Of a stretch of 32,676 bases of DNA, positions 1 through 8,173 are shown piece by piece (position 1 is the first letter of the stretch; each line of letters opens with the position of its first letter). Both the position numbers and the translations under genes were made by a program. The notes under the pieces were generated by a model. That model was given only the letters and a program-made list of their open reading frames with translations. It had not been told where the DNA came from and made no database searches. The DNA is from Nocardioidaceae bacterium. GTDB lineage: Bacteria; Actinomycetota; Actinomycetes; Propionibacteriales; Nocardioidaceae. The DNA lies in assembly GCA_013697905.1 (NCBI GenBank), contig JACCVZ010000138.1:1-32676 (forward strand). Reading direction: 5' to 3'.

Positions 1-464
1 CCGAGACCGATCAGCCAGTTGAGCTCACGTGGCTTGCGGAATGCTCCCGTGAAGAAGATGCGCAGCATATGGATCGTCATCGCCGCGATGAACAGGTTGG
101 CCGACCAGTGGTGCATCTGCCGCATCAACAGGCCGCCGCGCACGTCGAAGGACAAGTACAGCGTCGACTCGTAGGCCTCCGACATCGGCAGTCCGCGCAG
201 CTGCGCGTAGGTGCCCATGTATTCGACCTCGGTCATGCTCGGTTTGAACCAGAACGTCAGGAAGACGCCGGTCAGGAGCAGGATCACGAAGCTCCAGAGT
301 GCGATCTCACCGAGCATGAACGACCAGTGGTCCGGAAACACCTTGCGAAGCTGCTTCTTGGCGAGACCGCCGAGACCGAGACGCTCGTCGAGCCAACTGA
401 CGGCGTTGCCCTTCGGCTTCTTCCTGCCCGCGCCAGGGGTCGCCTTGGAGGTGGTCGTGCTCAT
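1..464 (-). CDS. qcrB: Cytochrome bc1 complex cytochrome b subunit QcrB (N-terminal part, cut by window edge)
   Basis: This is the diheme cytochrome b of the actinobacterial menaquinol:cytochrome c reductase, which oxidises menaquinol in the membrane and passes electrons to the Rieske protein and the diheme cytochrome c. About 154 N-terminal residues are visible. A soluble Lys/Arg-rich leader is followed by a first membrane helix ([20 protein letters not shown]) and a second helix region with the [19 protein letters not shown] signature, whose histidines fit heme ligands. [11 protein letters not shown] follows, as in this family. The full protein is normally about 540 residues, so most lies outside the window. 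The ATG starts 7 bases after the qcrA stop, so it is the last visible gene of the ctaE-qcrC-qcrA-qcrB unit. The identification is secure from motif and context. Confidence 0.95.
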   Translation of the reverse strand, partial: MSTTTSKATPGAGRKKPKGNAVSWLDERLGLGGLAKKQLRKVFPDHWSFMLGEIALWSFVILLLTGVFLTFWFKPSMTEVEYMGTYAQLRGLPMSEAYESTLYLSFDVRGGLLMRQMHHWSANLFIAAMTIHMLRIFFTGAFRKPRELNWLIGL

Positions 465-471
465 GATCGAT

Positions 472-1548
472 TCACCCTCGTTCCCAGTAGCTCGGGCCGA
501 CTGGTTCCTGGAAGCCGCTGGCGGCGATGAGATAGCCCTCGTCGTCGACGGCGATCGGCAGCTGCGGAATGGATCGCGCAGCGGGGCCGAAGAGCACCCG
601 GCCGTTGTCTTCCAGGTCGAACGTCGACTGGTGGCACGGGCACAGCAGCACATGGGTCTGCTGCTCCCACAGGCTGATCGGGCAGCCGACGTGGGTGCAG
701 ATCTTGGAGAAGCACAAGATGCCGTCGACGCCCCAGTTCTCGCGGCCCGGTAGCGGTCTGATGTCGTCGGGAAGCATCCGAACGACGATGACGGCGGCCT
801 TCGCCTTCTCGTTGTTGAGCTCGAAACCTTCGTACTCCGGCGGTACGACCTGGCCGTCCGGGCCCTCGTGCTCGAAGAAGACCTCAGGTTGCGCGTTGAC
901 GAGCTGCCCGTTGGACAAACCGTTGGCCTTGATCGGCTGCCCGTCGACGTCCTGGACGATCCGAACACCCTTCTTCCACACCGTCTGCTCCAGCTTCACG
1001 CCTGGAAGAGGACCCAGGTCACGAAGTGCGACGACGGCGGGTAGGCCAAGCATGCCGAGGGCGCCTAGGAGGCTGTTGCGGACCAGCTTGCGGCGACCGA
1101 AACCGGACTCCTCAGCCCCTTGCTTGAAGGCGGTCAGCGCCTCCTCGCGGTCCTCCGCCGTGCCTGCCGCCGAGTGCCGGTACTCGATCATCTCGTGGTC
1201 TGCCATCAGCTTCTTGGCCCACTGGATGGCACCGAGCCCGATGAGCAGCAACGCCAGGCCCAAGGACAGACCGAGGGCCAGGTTGGAGGCAGATGTTCTC
1301 ATGAAGATGCTGTCTCGGTCGATGGCGAAGTAGGCGACGCAGAACGCCAGCGCCAAGACGGCGGCCGCGGTGAACATCGCAGATACCTGGCGCTCGGCGC
1401 GCCGCTCGAGGGCGGGGTCGACGTCGGTCGGGCGCGGTTGGTGTGCGGGCAGTCCTGGGTCGGCGATCGGCTCCGCTGCCTCGGCAGGCAGCAGCGGGTT
1501 GTCGTGCTGCGAGGCCTCGGAGCGCTCCGGAAGGTTCTTCTCGGTCAT
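472..1548 (-). CDS. qcrA: Rieske iron-sulfur subunit of cytochrome bc1 complex, QcrA
   Basis: This Rieske [2Fe-2S] subunit transfers electrons from menaquinol to cytochrome c in the bc1 complex. The 358-residue protein has an acidic N-terminal region and three predicted membrane helices near residues 58-76, 88-108 and 158-176, which is the actinobacterial three-helix arrangement rather than the usual single anchor. The C-terminal cluster domain carries box 1 CTHVGC (C284, H286, C289) and box 2 CPCHQS (C303, C305, H306), giving the two Cys and two His cluster ligands plus the disulfide pair. I chose the ATG at 1548 because it overlaps the qcrC stop as ATGA, a typical coupled junction. A longer reading to 1626 would run into qcrC and adds no family-like sequence. 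Confidence 0.96.
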   Translation of the reverse strand: MTEKNLPERSEASQHDNPLLPAEAAEPIADPGLPAHQPRPTDVDPALERRAERQVSAMFTAAAVLALAFCVAYFAIDRDSIFMRTSASNLALGLSLGLALLLIGLGAIQWAKKLMADHEMIEYRHSAAGTAEDREEALTAFKQGAEESGFGRRKLVRNSLLGALGMLGLPAVVALRDLGPLPGVKLEQTVWKKGVRIVQDVDGQPIKANGLSNGQLVNAQPEVFFEHEGPDGQVVPPEYEGFELNNEKAKAAVIVVRMLPDDIRPLPGRENWGVDGILCFSKICTHVGCPISLWEQQTHVLLCPCHQSTFDLEDNGRVLFGPAARSIPQLPIAVDDEGYLIAASGFQEPVGPSYWERG

Positions 1549-2378
1549 GACTGGCCTCCCGCCCGAGCTCCGTTGTTGGCGATCCAGACCGCGGCCAGCA
1601 CGAGCGCTCCGATCCCCCCCAGCCATCCCCAGAGCCCCTCGGTCGTCGGGCCCAGGCTACCGAGGCCGGAGCCGCCGTACGCCGGCTGCGACTTCAGCAC
1701 GTTGATGTAGGAGATGATCGCCAGCTTGTCCTCTGGGGTCAGCACCTCGTCGGAGAACACCGGCATCTGCTGCGGGCCGGTCAGCATGGCGTCGTACATG
1801 TACCTGGACTCGACATCGAGCAGCGGCGGCGCGTAGCGGCCGTCTCGGAGGGCACCGCCAGAGGCGGCGTAGTTGTGGCAGGCGCTGCAGTTGGTGAGGT
1901 ACAGCTGCCCGCCACGGACGATCTGCTCCTCGGTGGCGCCCGCTGTGTTGTAGGACTGCTCGTCTGGGATGGCTGGACCCGGGCCGAGGGAGGCGATGTA
2001 GGCGGCGAGCGCCCGCGTCTCTTCTTCGTTGAACACCGGCTCCTTGCTCGGCGCCTGGGTGCCGGACTGCTCCATCGGCATCCTGCCGGTGCCGACCTGG
2101 AAGTCGACGGCTGCGGCGCCGACTCCGACGAGCGGCGGGCCGTAGTTGCTCCCGCGCTTGGTGACGATGCCCTCGGCGTTCAGACCGTGGCAGGACGAGC
2201 AGCTGACGACGTACAGCTGCCGTCCCGCGGAGACCAGCTCCTCGTCGGTCTTGGCGCCGTCGGCGGCGGCCGTTGCCGGACGCAGGGCGGAGTACAACGC
2301 ACCGACCGCGAGCAGGCCGAGCAGCACTACCAGCAACCCGGCGAGTGGATGCCGACGTCGAGTCGACAGGTACTTCAC
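1545..2378 (-). CDS. qcrC: Diheme cytochrome c subunit of bc1 complex, QcrC
   Basis: This membrane-anchored diheme cytochrome c carries electrons from the bc1 complex directly to the aa3 oxidase in actinobacterial supercomplexes. The 277-residue protein has an N-terminal hydrophobic helix (residues about 12-32), two CxxCH heme sites (CSSCH at 60-64 and CSACH at 164-168), candidate methionine ligands in GRMPM and QQMPVF, and a C-terminal helix (GGIGALVLAAVWIANNG). The start is GTG at 2378, preceded by a purine-rich AGAGAGGGA ribosome-binding site. It begins 22 bases after the ctaE stop and ends overlapping the qcrA start by 4 bases. Two similar halves fit an ancient duplication of the cytochrome domain. 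Confidence 0.95.
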   Translation of the reverse strand: MKYLSTRRRHPLAGLLVVLLGLLAVGALYSALRPATAAADGAKTDEELVSAGRQLYVVSCSSCHGLNAEGIVTKRGSNYGPPLVGVGAAAVDFQVGTGRMPMEQSGTQAPSKEPVFNEEETRALAAYIASLGPGPAIPDEQSYNTAGATEEQIVRGGQLYLTNCSACHNYAASGGALRDGRYAPPLLDVESRYMYDAMLTGPQQMPVFSDEVLTPEDKLAIISYINVLKSQPAYGGSGLGSLGPTTEGLWGWLGGIGALVLAAVWIANNGARAGGQS

Positions 2379-2400
2379 GAAGACGTCCCTCTCTCGGTCA

Positions 2401-3051
2401 TCACTGCAGCAGGTAGATGGTGGCGAACAGGGCGATCCACACGACGTCGACGAAGTGCCAGTAGTAGGACACGACGATCGCTGTCACGGCTTGTTCGTGG
2501 GTGAACGTGCGGGCCAGGTAGGTGCGGCCCAGCACGAACAGGAAGGCGATCAGCCCGCCGGTCACGTGCAGACCGTGGAACCCGGTGGCGAGGTAGAAGA
2601 TCGAGCCGTAAGGCGACGACGGGATCGTGACGTTCTCGTGGACCAGTGCGGCGTACTCGAGTGCCTGCCCACCGATGAAGAACGAGCCCATGGCGTAGGT
2701 GAGCACGAACCACTCCCGCAGACCCCACCTGCCGACCTGGAAGACGTTGCCTGTCCGGCCGACCTGTCCGCGCTCGGCGGCGAACACCCCGAGCTGACAC
2801 GTGACCGAGCTGAGCACGAGGACCGTGGTGTTGACCGACGCGAACGGGACGTTGAGCTTCTGCGTCTCCTGGGCCCACAGCGCGACCGTGTCGGGAGTGG
2901 CGCTGCGAAGCGTGAAGTAGATGGCGAAGAGCGCCGCGAAGAACATCAGCTCGCTGGCGAGCCACACGATCGTGCCGACACTGACCATACTCGGCCTGTC
3001 ATGCTGTCCGTGGAGCCGTGAGGCCGGGACCGCCGCTGTCGTCGTCGCCAC
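2401..3051 (-). CDS. ctaE: Cytochrome c oxidase subunit III, CtaE
   Basis: This is subunit III of the aa3-type cytochrome c oxidase, a membrane subunit that stabilises the catalytic core. The 216-residue reading begins with a short Ala/Thr leader. It contains about five hydrophobic helices, including [20 protein letters not shown], and the family features [12 protein letters not shown] and [15 protein letters not shown] near the C-terminus. The start was set at GTG 3051 because a CATAAT element ends exactly 6 bases upstream, as in leaderless transcripts, and because upstream sequence is low-complexity Pro/Arg/Gly. It heads the ctaE-qcrC-qcrA-qcrB operon, the usual actinobacterial arrangement that couples oxidase and bc1 expression. 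Confidence 0.94.
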   Translation of the reverse strand: MATTTAAVPASRLHGQHDRPSMVSVGTIVWLASELMFFAALFAIYFTLRSATPDTVALWAQETQKLNVPFASVNTTVLVLSSVTCQLGVFAAERGQVGRTGNVFQVGRWGLREWFVLTYAMGSFFIGGQALEYAALVHENVTIPSSPYGSIFYLATGFHGLHVTGGLIAFLFVLGRTYLARTFTHEQAVTAIVVSYYWHFVDVVWIALFATIYLLQ

Positions 3052-3057
3052 GTCGCC

Positions 3058-3063
3058 ATTATG
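3058..3063 (-). promoter_or_regulatory. Candidate -10 element of the ctaE-qcrCAB operon (leaderless)
   Basis: On the minus strand the hexamer reads CATAAT, five of six matches to TATAAT, and is separated by 6 bases from the GTG start of ctaE. This spacing fits a transcript that begins at or next to the start codon. I see no convincing -35 box. Confidence 0.55.
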
Positions 3064-3185
3064 TCCTGCGGTCCGAGGGGAGATGCGGCGACCCCCCGAC
3101 CCAGGAGGTGATGGCGGCGGGTCGTCGTAGACACCTCGGCGCGACCGCAAAAGAGTCGTGCTCCCAGCGGGCACGGCGGGGCACC

Positions 3186-3191
3186 TACGCT
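3186..3191 (+). promoter_or_regulatory. Candidate -10 element of ctaG-like gene (leaderless)
   Basis: TACGCT fits the actinobacterial TANNNT pattern and is 6 bases upstream of GTG 3198. There is no ribosome-binding site at that start, which favours a leaderless mRNA. It faces away from the ctaE promoter in the same 146-base divergent region. Confidence 0.45.
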
Positions 3192-3197
3192 GGTCAC

Positions 3198-4097
3198 GTG
3201 ATGTTCGTGGCCCATGCCGATCCGGGTGTCCAGCTCGCCCCGATCGACCTCGGTCGGGTCTTCTCGGCGTGGACGTTCGAGCCGGGGCCGCTGCTGGCGG
3301 TGCTCCTCGCGGCCGCCGTGTATCTGTTCGGGGTCCGATCGCTGGTGAGTCGCGGCGACCGCTGGGCGGGCTGGCGCACGGTCAGCTTTGTCCTGGGTGG
3401 CTGTGGTGCGCTGCTGGTTGCGACGAGCTCGTCACTGGCGACCTACGACACGACGCTGCTGAGCATGCACATGGCGCAACACATGGTTTTGTCGATGGTG
3501 GCGCCGGTGCTCTTGGCATTGGGGGCGCCGGTCACGCTCGCGCTGCGGACGTTGCCAGGTCAGCCGCGCCGGCTGCTGCTCTTCCTGCTGCACAGCCGGG
3601 TGGCACGGGTGGTGTCCTTTCCGCCGGTGGCATTCGCGATCTTCGTCGCGAGCCCCTGGGCCCTCTACTTCTCAGGGTGGTACGACGCGACGTTGCGATC
3701 GGACGCGCTGCACGACCTGCTGCACCTGCACTTCGTGGTGGTCGGATGCCTCTTCTTCTGGCCGCTGCTCGGCCTGGACCCGGTGCCGGGAAAGGTCGCC
3801 TACCCGTTCCGGATGCTCACCGTCTTCGCCACCTTGCCGTTCCATGCGTTTCTCGGGGTCACGATCATGGCGATGGACACTCTGATCGGGGGCCACTGGT
3901 ATCTCTCCCTCGACCGTTCGTGGCCGCCGAGTCCGGCGGACGACCAACACATCGCCGGCGGCATCTTGTGGGCGGCAGGCGACATCGTCGGTCTCGTCCT
4001 CTTCGCTGTGCTGTTCGTGCAGTGGATACGAGAGAGCCAGCGCGAGGCGCAACGGGTCGATCGCCGGCTCGACCGCGAGGAGGCGTCGCGGGCCTGA
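3198..4097 (+). CDS. CtaG-family cytochrome c oxidase assembly membrane protein
   Basis: This is a polytopic membrane protein of the caa3-type CtaG family, implicated in assembling cytochrome oxidase (copper centre maturation). About 299 residues hold roughly seven hydrophobic segments. The family pattern is visible in [20 protein letters not shown], followed by a proline/arginine loop, and in [20 protein letters not shown] and [15 protein letters not shown]. The conserved His residues in these helices may bind metal. The C-terminus is charged and probably cytoplasmic ([17 protein letters not shown]). It lies divergent from ctaE, which agrees with a role in oxidase biogenesis. The start GTG 3198 is preferred because of the leaderless-type promoter; ATG 3201 is the next codon. 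This is distinct from the Cox11-type CtaG. Confidence 0.85.
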   Translation: MMFVAHADPGVQLAPIDLGRVFSAWTFEPGPLLAVLLAAAVYLFGVRSLVSRGDRWAGWRTVSFVLGGCGALLVATSSSLATYDTTLLSMHMAQHMVLSMVAPVLLALGAPVTLALRTLPGQPRRLLLFLLHSRVARVVSFPPVAFAIFVASPWALYFSGWYDATLRSDALHDLLHLHFVVVGCLFFWPLLGLDPVPGKVAYPFRMLTVFATLPFHAFLGVTIMAMDTLIGGHWYLSLDRSWPPSPADDQHIAGGILWAAGDIVGLVLFAVLFVQWIRESQREAQRVDRRLDREEASRA

Positions 4098-4173
4098 CCA
4101 CAACGCGCGCGCCGGGTGCGCCCGGTAGCATCACGGCTGCACGTCGAACCCACGTCCTGAGGCAGGTCATGAC

Positions 4174-4566
4174 ATGTTGGTGCTGATCTACAGCGACGAC
4201 TCCAACACTCGAAGTGAGGTCATCCTCGCGCTCGGGAATCGACCGCACCCCGACCTCCCGGCCGTTGACTATGTGGAGTGCGCCACCGAGCCGGTCGTGA
4301 TCTCGACCATGGATGCCGGCGATGTCGACCTCGCCATCTTGGACGGCGAAGCGGCGCCCGCCGGAGGGATGGGCATCTGTCGCCAGCTCAAGGACGAGAT
4401 CTATCAGTGCCCACCGGTGCTGGTGCTGACCGGTCGTGCTGAAGACGGCTGGCTCGCGACGTGGTCGAGAGCTGAGGCCGCGGTGCCGCACCCCATCGAC
4501 CCGCTGCTGCTCGCCGAGACCGTCATCCGCCTGCTTCGTCCGCGGGCCGAGCTCACGGCCGGCTGA
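4174..4566 (+). CDS. Receiver-only response-regulator-like protein
   Basis: This 130-residue protein has the shape of a response regulator receiver domain with no output domain. It has the acidic pair D8/D9 after the first strand, a phosphoacceptor candidate D57 in the DVDLAILDG segment, and T86 in VLVLTG. The conserved lysine of receivers, normally followed by proline, is replaced by H106 in VPHPIDP, so canonical phosphorylation signalling may be altered. A TAGCAT element at 4126-4131 may be its -10 site, and CTGAGGCAGG upstream could serve as a ribosome-binding site. The gene ends 13 bases before trpD, and I infer co-transcription with it. No partner kinase is adjacent. The role is unknown. 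Confidence 0.75.
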   Translation: MLVLIYSDDSNTRSEVILALGNRPHPDLPAVDYVECATEPVVISTMDAGDVDLAILDGEAAPAGGMGICRQLKDEIYQCPPVLVLTGRAEDGWLATWSRAEAAVPHPIDPLLLAETVIRLLRPRAELTAG

Positions 4567-4579
4567 GGCATGGTGCGCG

Positions 4580-5638
4580 ATGGCTGAGGCGACCTTCTCG
4601 TGGCCCGAACTGCTCTCCAGCCTCATCGCCGGCCACGACCTGAGCGGGGAGCAGAGCGGCTGGGCGATGCGCGAGATCCTGGCCGGTGCGGCCACGCCGG
4701 CCCAGATCGCAGGTTTTGCCGTCGCGCTGCGCGCCAAGGGGGAGACGGTCGACGAGGTCGAGGGGTTGGTGGCGACGATGTACGAGTTCGCCACGCCGCT
4801 GGCGTTTGAAGGACGCGCGGTCGACATCGTCGGTACCGGCGGCGACCGCTCGCACACCGTCAACATCTCAACGATGGCGGCCCTCGTGACGGCAGGCGCC
4901 GGCATACCCGTCGTCAAGCACGGCAACCGCGCGGCCTCGTCTTCGTGCGGCTCGGCCGATGTGCTGGAAGGGCTGGGTATCCCGCTCGACCTGCCGGCGC
5001 AGCGGGTCGGTGAGATCGCCCGAGAGGTCGGGCTGACCTTCTGTTTCGCGCCCGTATTCCACTCGGCGCTGCGCCACTCTGCCGTGCCGCGCCGCGAGCT
5101 CGGGGTGGCCACGACGTTCAACTTCCTCGGGCCGCTCGCGAACCCGTCGCGACCGCAGGCCCAGGCGGTCGGAGTTGCTGACGCACGGCTGGCGGGCATC
5201 GTCGCCAGCGTGCTGGCCAAGCGTGGCGTGGAGGGGTTCGTCTTCCGTGGCAACGACGGGCTCGACGAGATCACCACGACGACGACGTCGCAGATCTGGT
5301 CGATCGTCGGCGGCGCCACCTCAGAGCACGAGCTCGACCCTGCCGACCTGGGGCTCGGCTACGCCCAGCCGGACGACCTCCGTGGGGGAGACGTCACGTT
5401 CAACGCCGACGTGGTCCACCGGCTCCTCGACGGTGCGCCGGGGGCGGTTCGCGACGCCGTGCTGCTGAACGCGGCCGCGGGCATCGCGGCGTACGACGTG
5501 AGTGACGCCCCGCTGGTCGAGCGGCTCAGCGCGGGCCTCGACCGGGCTGCCGCCGCGGTGGACTCCGGTGCTGCCAAGGCCAAGCTGGTCGCGTGGCTGG
5601 CCGCCGCCAACACCCCCTACCCCTCACCTTCACGTTGA
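4580..5638 (+). CDS. trpD: Anthranilate phosphoribosyltransferase TrpD
   Basis: TrpD transfers the phosphoribosyl group of PRPP to anthranilate, the second dedicated step of tryptophan synthesis, in the cytoplasm. The 352-residue length is normal. An N-terminal helical domain (residues 1-75) precedes the PRPP-binding GTGGD loop (85-89), the NIST segment (95-98), KHGNR (113-117) and the SSCGSADVLE helix. GLDEITTT near residue 230 supplies the acidic metal-binding pair. The start ATG 4580 follows GAGG at a suitable distance; reading further upstream overlaps the receiver gene. No other trp gene is adjacent, as is common in actinobacteria. Its TGA stop lies inside a tandem repeat, so the last few residues (PYPSPSR) may not be ancestral. 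Confidence 0.96.
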   Translation: MAEATFSWPELLSSLIAGHDLSGEQSGWAMREILAGAATPAQIAGFAVALRAKGETVDEVEGLVATMYEFATPLAFEGRAVDIVGTGGDRSHTVNISTMAALVTAGAGIPVVKHGNRAASSSCGSADVLEGLGIPLDLPAQRVGEIAREVGLTFCFAPVFHSALRHSAVPRRELGVATTFNFLGPLANPSRPQAQAVGVADARLAGIVASVLAKRGVEGFVFRGNDGLDEITTTTTSQIWSIVGGATSEHELDPADLGLGYAQPDDLRGGDVTFNADVVHRLLDGAPGAVRDAVLLNAAAGIAAYDVSDAPLVERLSAGLDRAAAAVDSGAAKAKLVAWLAAANTPYPSPSR

Positions 5639-5700
5639 GCCGTCACAAAATTGGCATTGAGCCGTCACAAAATGAGTGTTGAGTCGTCACCAACGAGCGT
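5635..5700 (+). repeat. Three 22-base tandem repeats overlapping the trpD stop codon
   Basis: Three head-to-tail copies begin at 5635, 5657 and 5679 with an exact 22-base period. Copies 1 and 2 share the 17-base core TTGAGCCGTCACAAAAT, and copy 3 is degenerate (TTGAGTCGTCACCAA). The TGA stop of trpD is part of copy 1. The array sits between convergent trpD and the Lrp-like gene. It is A-rich compared with its surroundings. It may be a protein-binding array, or a leftover end of an IS21-type element, whose ends carry repeated transposase sites; no transposase is present here. Confidence 0.85.
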
Positions 5701-5739
5701 CCCTCCGGACGGGTGACGCGCCACGCGTGCCCTCGCCCG

Positions 5740-6018
5740 TTACTCGGCGCCGAGCGAGAAGGCTGCCTCGAGGTCGTGACTGGAGTAAGTCCGGAACGCG
5801 ATGTGCGTCTCGGTCGAGAGCACTCCGGGGACCTTGTTGAGGTGGTCTGGCACGAGCGATGCGACGTCGTCGTGGTTGCGGACCCGCAACAACGCAATCA
5901 GGTCGATGTCACCGGTCACCGAGTAGACCTCGCTCACGCCGTCGATCGCGGCAATCTGCTCGGCCACCTCCGGGATCCTCGCGACGTCGGCCTTGACAAA
6001 GACAATGGCCGTGATCAC
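5740..6018 (-). CDS. Stand-alone Lrp/AsnC-type ligand-binding (RAM) domain protein
   Basis: This 92-residue protein matches only the C-terminal effector-binding domain of Lrp/AsnC regulators, with no helix-turn-helix. It shows the beta-alpha-beta-beta-alpha-beta pattern: MITAIVFVKADVARIPEVAE, then VYSVTGDIDLIALLRV, whose GDID is a hallmark of the family, and THIAFRTYS near the end. Such proteins form oligomers that bind amino acids or similar small molecules, and they may modulate full-length regulators. The GTG start at 6018 is set by a strong AGGAGG ribosome-binding site 5 bases upstream. It lies downstream of the S9 peptidase gene on the same strand with a 120-base gap, and convergent with trpD. 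Its ligand cannot be told from sequence. Confidence 0.88.
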   Translation of the reverse strand: MITAIVFVKADVARIPEVAEQIAAIDGVSEVYSVTGDIDLIALLRVRNHDDVASLVPDHLNKVPGVLSTETHIAFRTYSSHDLEAAFSLGAE

Positions 6019-6138
6019 GCTGCCTCCTTTGATGCGAGTGCTAACCGCGACACTAGTGCGTGGTTGCTGCCAACGGTTGTCCTGGTGAACTAGGTCGGCG
6101 TACCGGCTCGCCGGTCGCCAGCGCCACGTCCTTTGCTT

Positions 6139-8130
6139 TCAGGGGGTGTGACCCTTCGGGGCAAGGTTGTCGATGGTAACCGGCTCGATCGGATCCGCCG
6201 GGGTGAAGCCGAAGATCCGGGCGTAGAAGTACAGCTCAGCCTCGAGCGCTCGAGTGATGTTTGCTTGCATCCTGAATCCGTGCCCCTCCCCCTCGAAGAT
6301 GAGCAGTGCCACTGGCAACCCTCTTGCGCGAAGTGCATCGGCCATGCTTTGGGCTTGGTTGGGCGGTACAACCTCGTCGTCAGCACCCTGAAACAGGATC
6401 ATGGGGCTGCTGAGTCGTTCGACGTGGTGAACAGGAGACCGCTCGCGGTAAAGCTCCCTGGCTGCTGGGTATGGCCCGACGAGCCCGTCGACATAGCGCG
6501 ACTCGAACTTGTGCGTGTCTCGAACCAGCGCTTCCAGGTCGCCGATACCGAAATAGCTGGCCCCCGCCTTGAAGACTTTGGTGAACGTGAGCGCACACAA
6601 TGTTGTGTACCCGCCAGCGCTGCCGCCCCGGATCGCGAGCCGGTCGCTGTCGACGCGCCCACACTCAGCCAGCAACTGCGCGCCGGTAGCGCAGTCGTCG
6701 ACGTCAACGACCCCCCAGCCCCCGCGCAGACGCTCTCGGTACTCGCGTCCGAAACCGGTGCTGCCGCCGTAGTTGACATCGAGCACCGCGAAGCCGCGGC
6801 TCGTCCAGTACTGCACGCCCAGGCTGAGCGCCGGAGAGGACAGCGATGACGGGCCGCCGTGTGAAACCACGAGCAACGGCGGCAACTCGGCCGGGTCAGC
6901 AGTCACCCGACCGTTGGTGGGCGCGTAGAAGAAGCCGTGCACCGGCAAACCCATTGAGTTGTGCCAGGTCAGCTCCTCGGCGACGCTCAGGCAGGCCTTG
7001 TCGAGCTCGGCGTCGGTCGAGCGCATGAGCGTCGCCGCCGCCGGGGTGTCGGGCCGCTCCAGGCTGATGCGAGTGACGGCAGCGGGCTCCAGCGGTTCAT
7101 TCGCAATCAGGACGACAGAGTCGCCCGTGCACGTGAGGCTGGAGAAGGCTACGGCAGCGGTGCTGACGGGCGACAGTGCTCCGGTGGCAGGGTTGAGGAC
7201 GCCGAGGCGGCCGACTCCTCTGTCCCACCACGAGCACACGACGCGACCGTCGGCACCGAAGTCGTAATCCGACGAGCCGAGGGCCGACCCGGGGAGGCCG
7301 AACTCCAGCTCCAGCGGCGGGAGAGGGGTAGCACCAGCGTCCGGTAATTCGGGATCGACGGAAGTGATGTTTGCCCATCCGCTCTGCTCGGTGATGTAGA
7401 AGAGCCGTCCGTCGGGCGCCCAGCGTGGCTGCCCCACGGCGTCGCGGCCATCGGTGAGCGCGCGAACCCGTGCGAGGGAGCCATCGGTGACGACGTCTGC
7501 TACCCACAAGATGGCGCGGTCCCACGGCATGGCCGGGTGGTTCCAGGTGATCCAGGCCAGTCGACGGGCGTCCGCGTCGAGGGTGGGAGAGCTGACGAAG
7601 TCGCTGCCTGTGAAGATGACACGACCGCCGTGGGGGTCGACGTCGTCAAGGTCGAGGCTGACGAGGGTGTTGACCGGCTCTTCGTCGGAGTTCGTGTGAT
7701 CCTCCCGAATCGCGATGAGGCGTCGGCGTCGTAGGTCTAGCTCCGGAGCTGCGTACCTGAAATCACTTTCAGGCGTCAGCGGCGTCGGCTGGTTGTCAGG
7801 CGTCTGCGTGTCGAGAAGGTAGAGACGACGGTCGTCGAAGTTTGCGAACACGATGAGCCCGTCTCGCACGGTGTAGGCGGCGCCCCCGTACTCGTGCACA
7901 CGGGAGCGCACATTGAACGGAGCGGGGGTCAGGTCGACGCAGCGACCGCCCGGGCGGTAACGGACAAGGACAGATCGGCCACCATCGTTCGAACGTCGCT
8001 CGATCCAATAGATGTCGTCGGCATCCACCTGGACCTCATCGAGCCCGATACTGCCTGCCGTGAGCAGCTCGGTGGTGATGGGTGAGGACCACGAGCCGTA
8101 CGGCGCCGTGTTCGCCGGTGTGTCAGTCAT
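6139..8130 (-). CDS. S9 family serine peptidase (acylaminoacyl-/dipeptidyl-peptidase type)
   Basis: This 663-residue enzyme is a probable cytoplasmic oligopeptidase of the prolyl oligopeptidase clan. The N-terminal half (residues about 1-390) is rich in beta-strand repeats with Trp and Asp, as expected for a beta-propeller that restricts access to short peptides. The alpha/beta-hydrolase half carries the nucleophile motif GGSAGG with S504, an acidic DDEVVPP site (D584/D585) and H617 in GEGHGF, giving a complete catalytic triad. It has no signal peptide. The ATG at 8130 lies 6 bases after a TAGCCT element, so it is probably leaderless. It starts 43 bases after the exonuclease gene. Exact substrate preference is unknown. 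Confidence 0.92.
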   Translation of the reverse strand: MTDTPANTAPYGSWSSPITTELLTAGSIGLDEVQVDADDIYWIERRSNDGGRSVLVRYRPGGRCVDLTPAPFNVRSRVHEYGGAAYTVRDGLIVFANFDDRRLYLLDTQTPDNQPTPLTPESDFRYAAPELDLRRRRLIAIREDHTNSDEEPVNTLVSLDLDDVDPHGGRVIFTGSDFVSSPTLDADARRLAWITWNHPAMPWDRAILWVADVVTDGSLARVRALTDGRDAVGQPRWAPDGRLFYITEQSGWANITSVDPELPDAGATPLPPLELEFGLPGSALGSSDYDFGADGRVVCSWWDRGVGRLGVLNPATGALSPVSTAAVAFSSLTCTGDSVVLIANEPLEPAAVTRISLERPDTPAAATLMRSTDAELDKACLSVAEELTWHNSMGLPVHGFFYAPTNGRVTADPAELPPLLVVSHGGPSSLSSPALSLGVQYWTSRGFAVLDVNYGGSTGFGREYRERLRGGWGVVDVDDCATGAQLLAECGRVDSDRLAIRGGSAGGYTTLCALTFTKVFKAGASYFGIGDLEALVRDTHKFESRYVDGLVGPYPAARELYRERSPVHHVERLSSPMILFQGADDEVVPPNQAQSMADALRARGLPVALLIFEGEGHGFRMQANITRALEAELYFYARIFGFTPADPIEPVTIDNLAPKGHTP

Positions 8131-8136
8131 GAACAG

Positions 8137-8142
8137 AGGCTA
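8137..8142 (-). promoter_or_regulatory. Candidate -10 element of the S9 peptidase gene (leaderless)
   Basis: On the minus strand TAGCCT lies exactly 6 bases before the ATG at 8130. No ribosome-binding site is present in between. This matches the TANNNT pattern of leaderless actinobacterial promoters. Confidence 0.45.
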
Positions 8143-8173
8143 AGGCGAGATGATCTGCCGCTCGCCGCAGAGG

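Noticed and set aside
3865-5319. 484-codon minus-strand open frame
   Set aside because: It covers the ends of the ctaG-like gene, the receiver gene and trpD on the other strand and has low-complexity composition.
6061-6090. Promoter TTGGCA with TAGTGT before the Lrp-like gene
   Set aside because: The spacing is about 12 bases, too short for a sigma70-type promoter.
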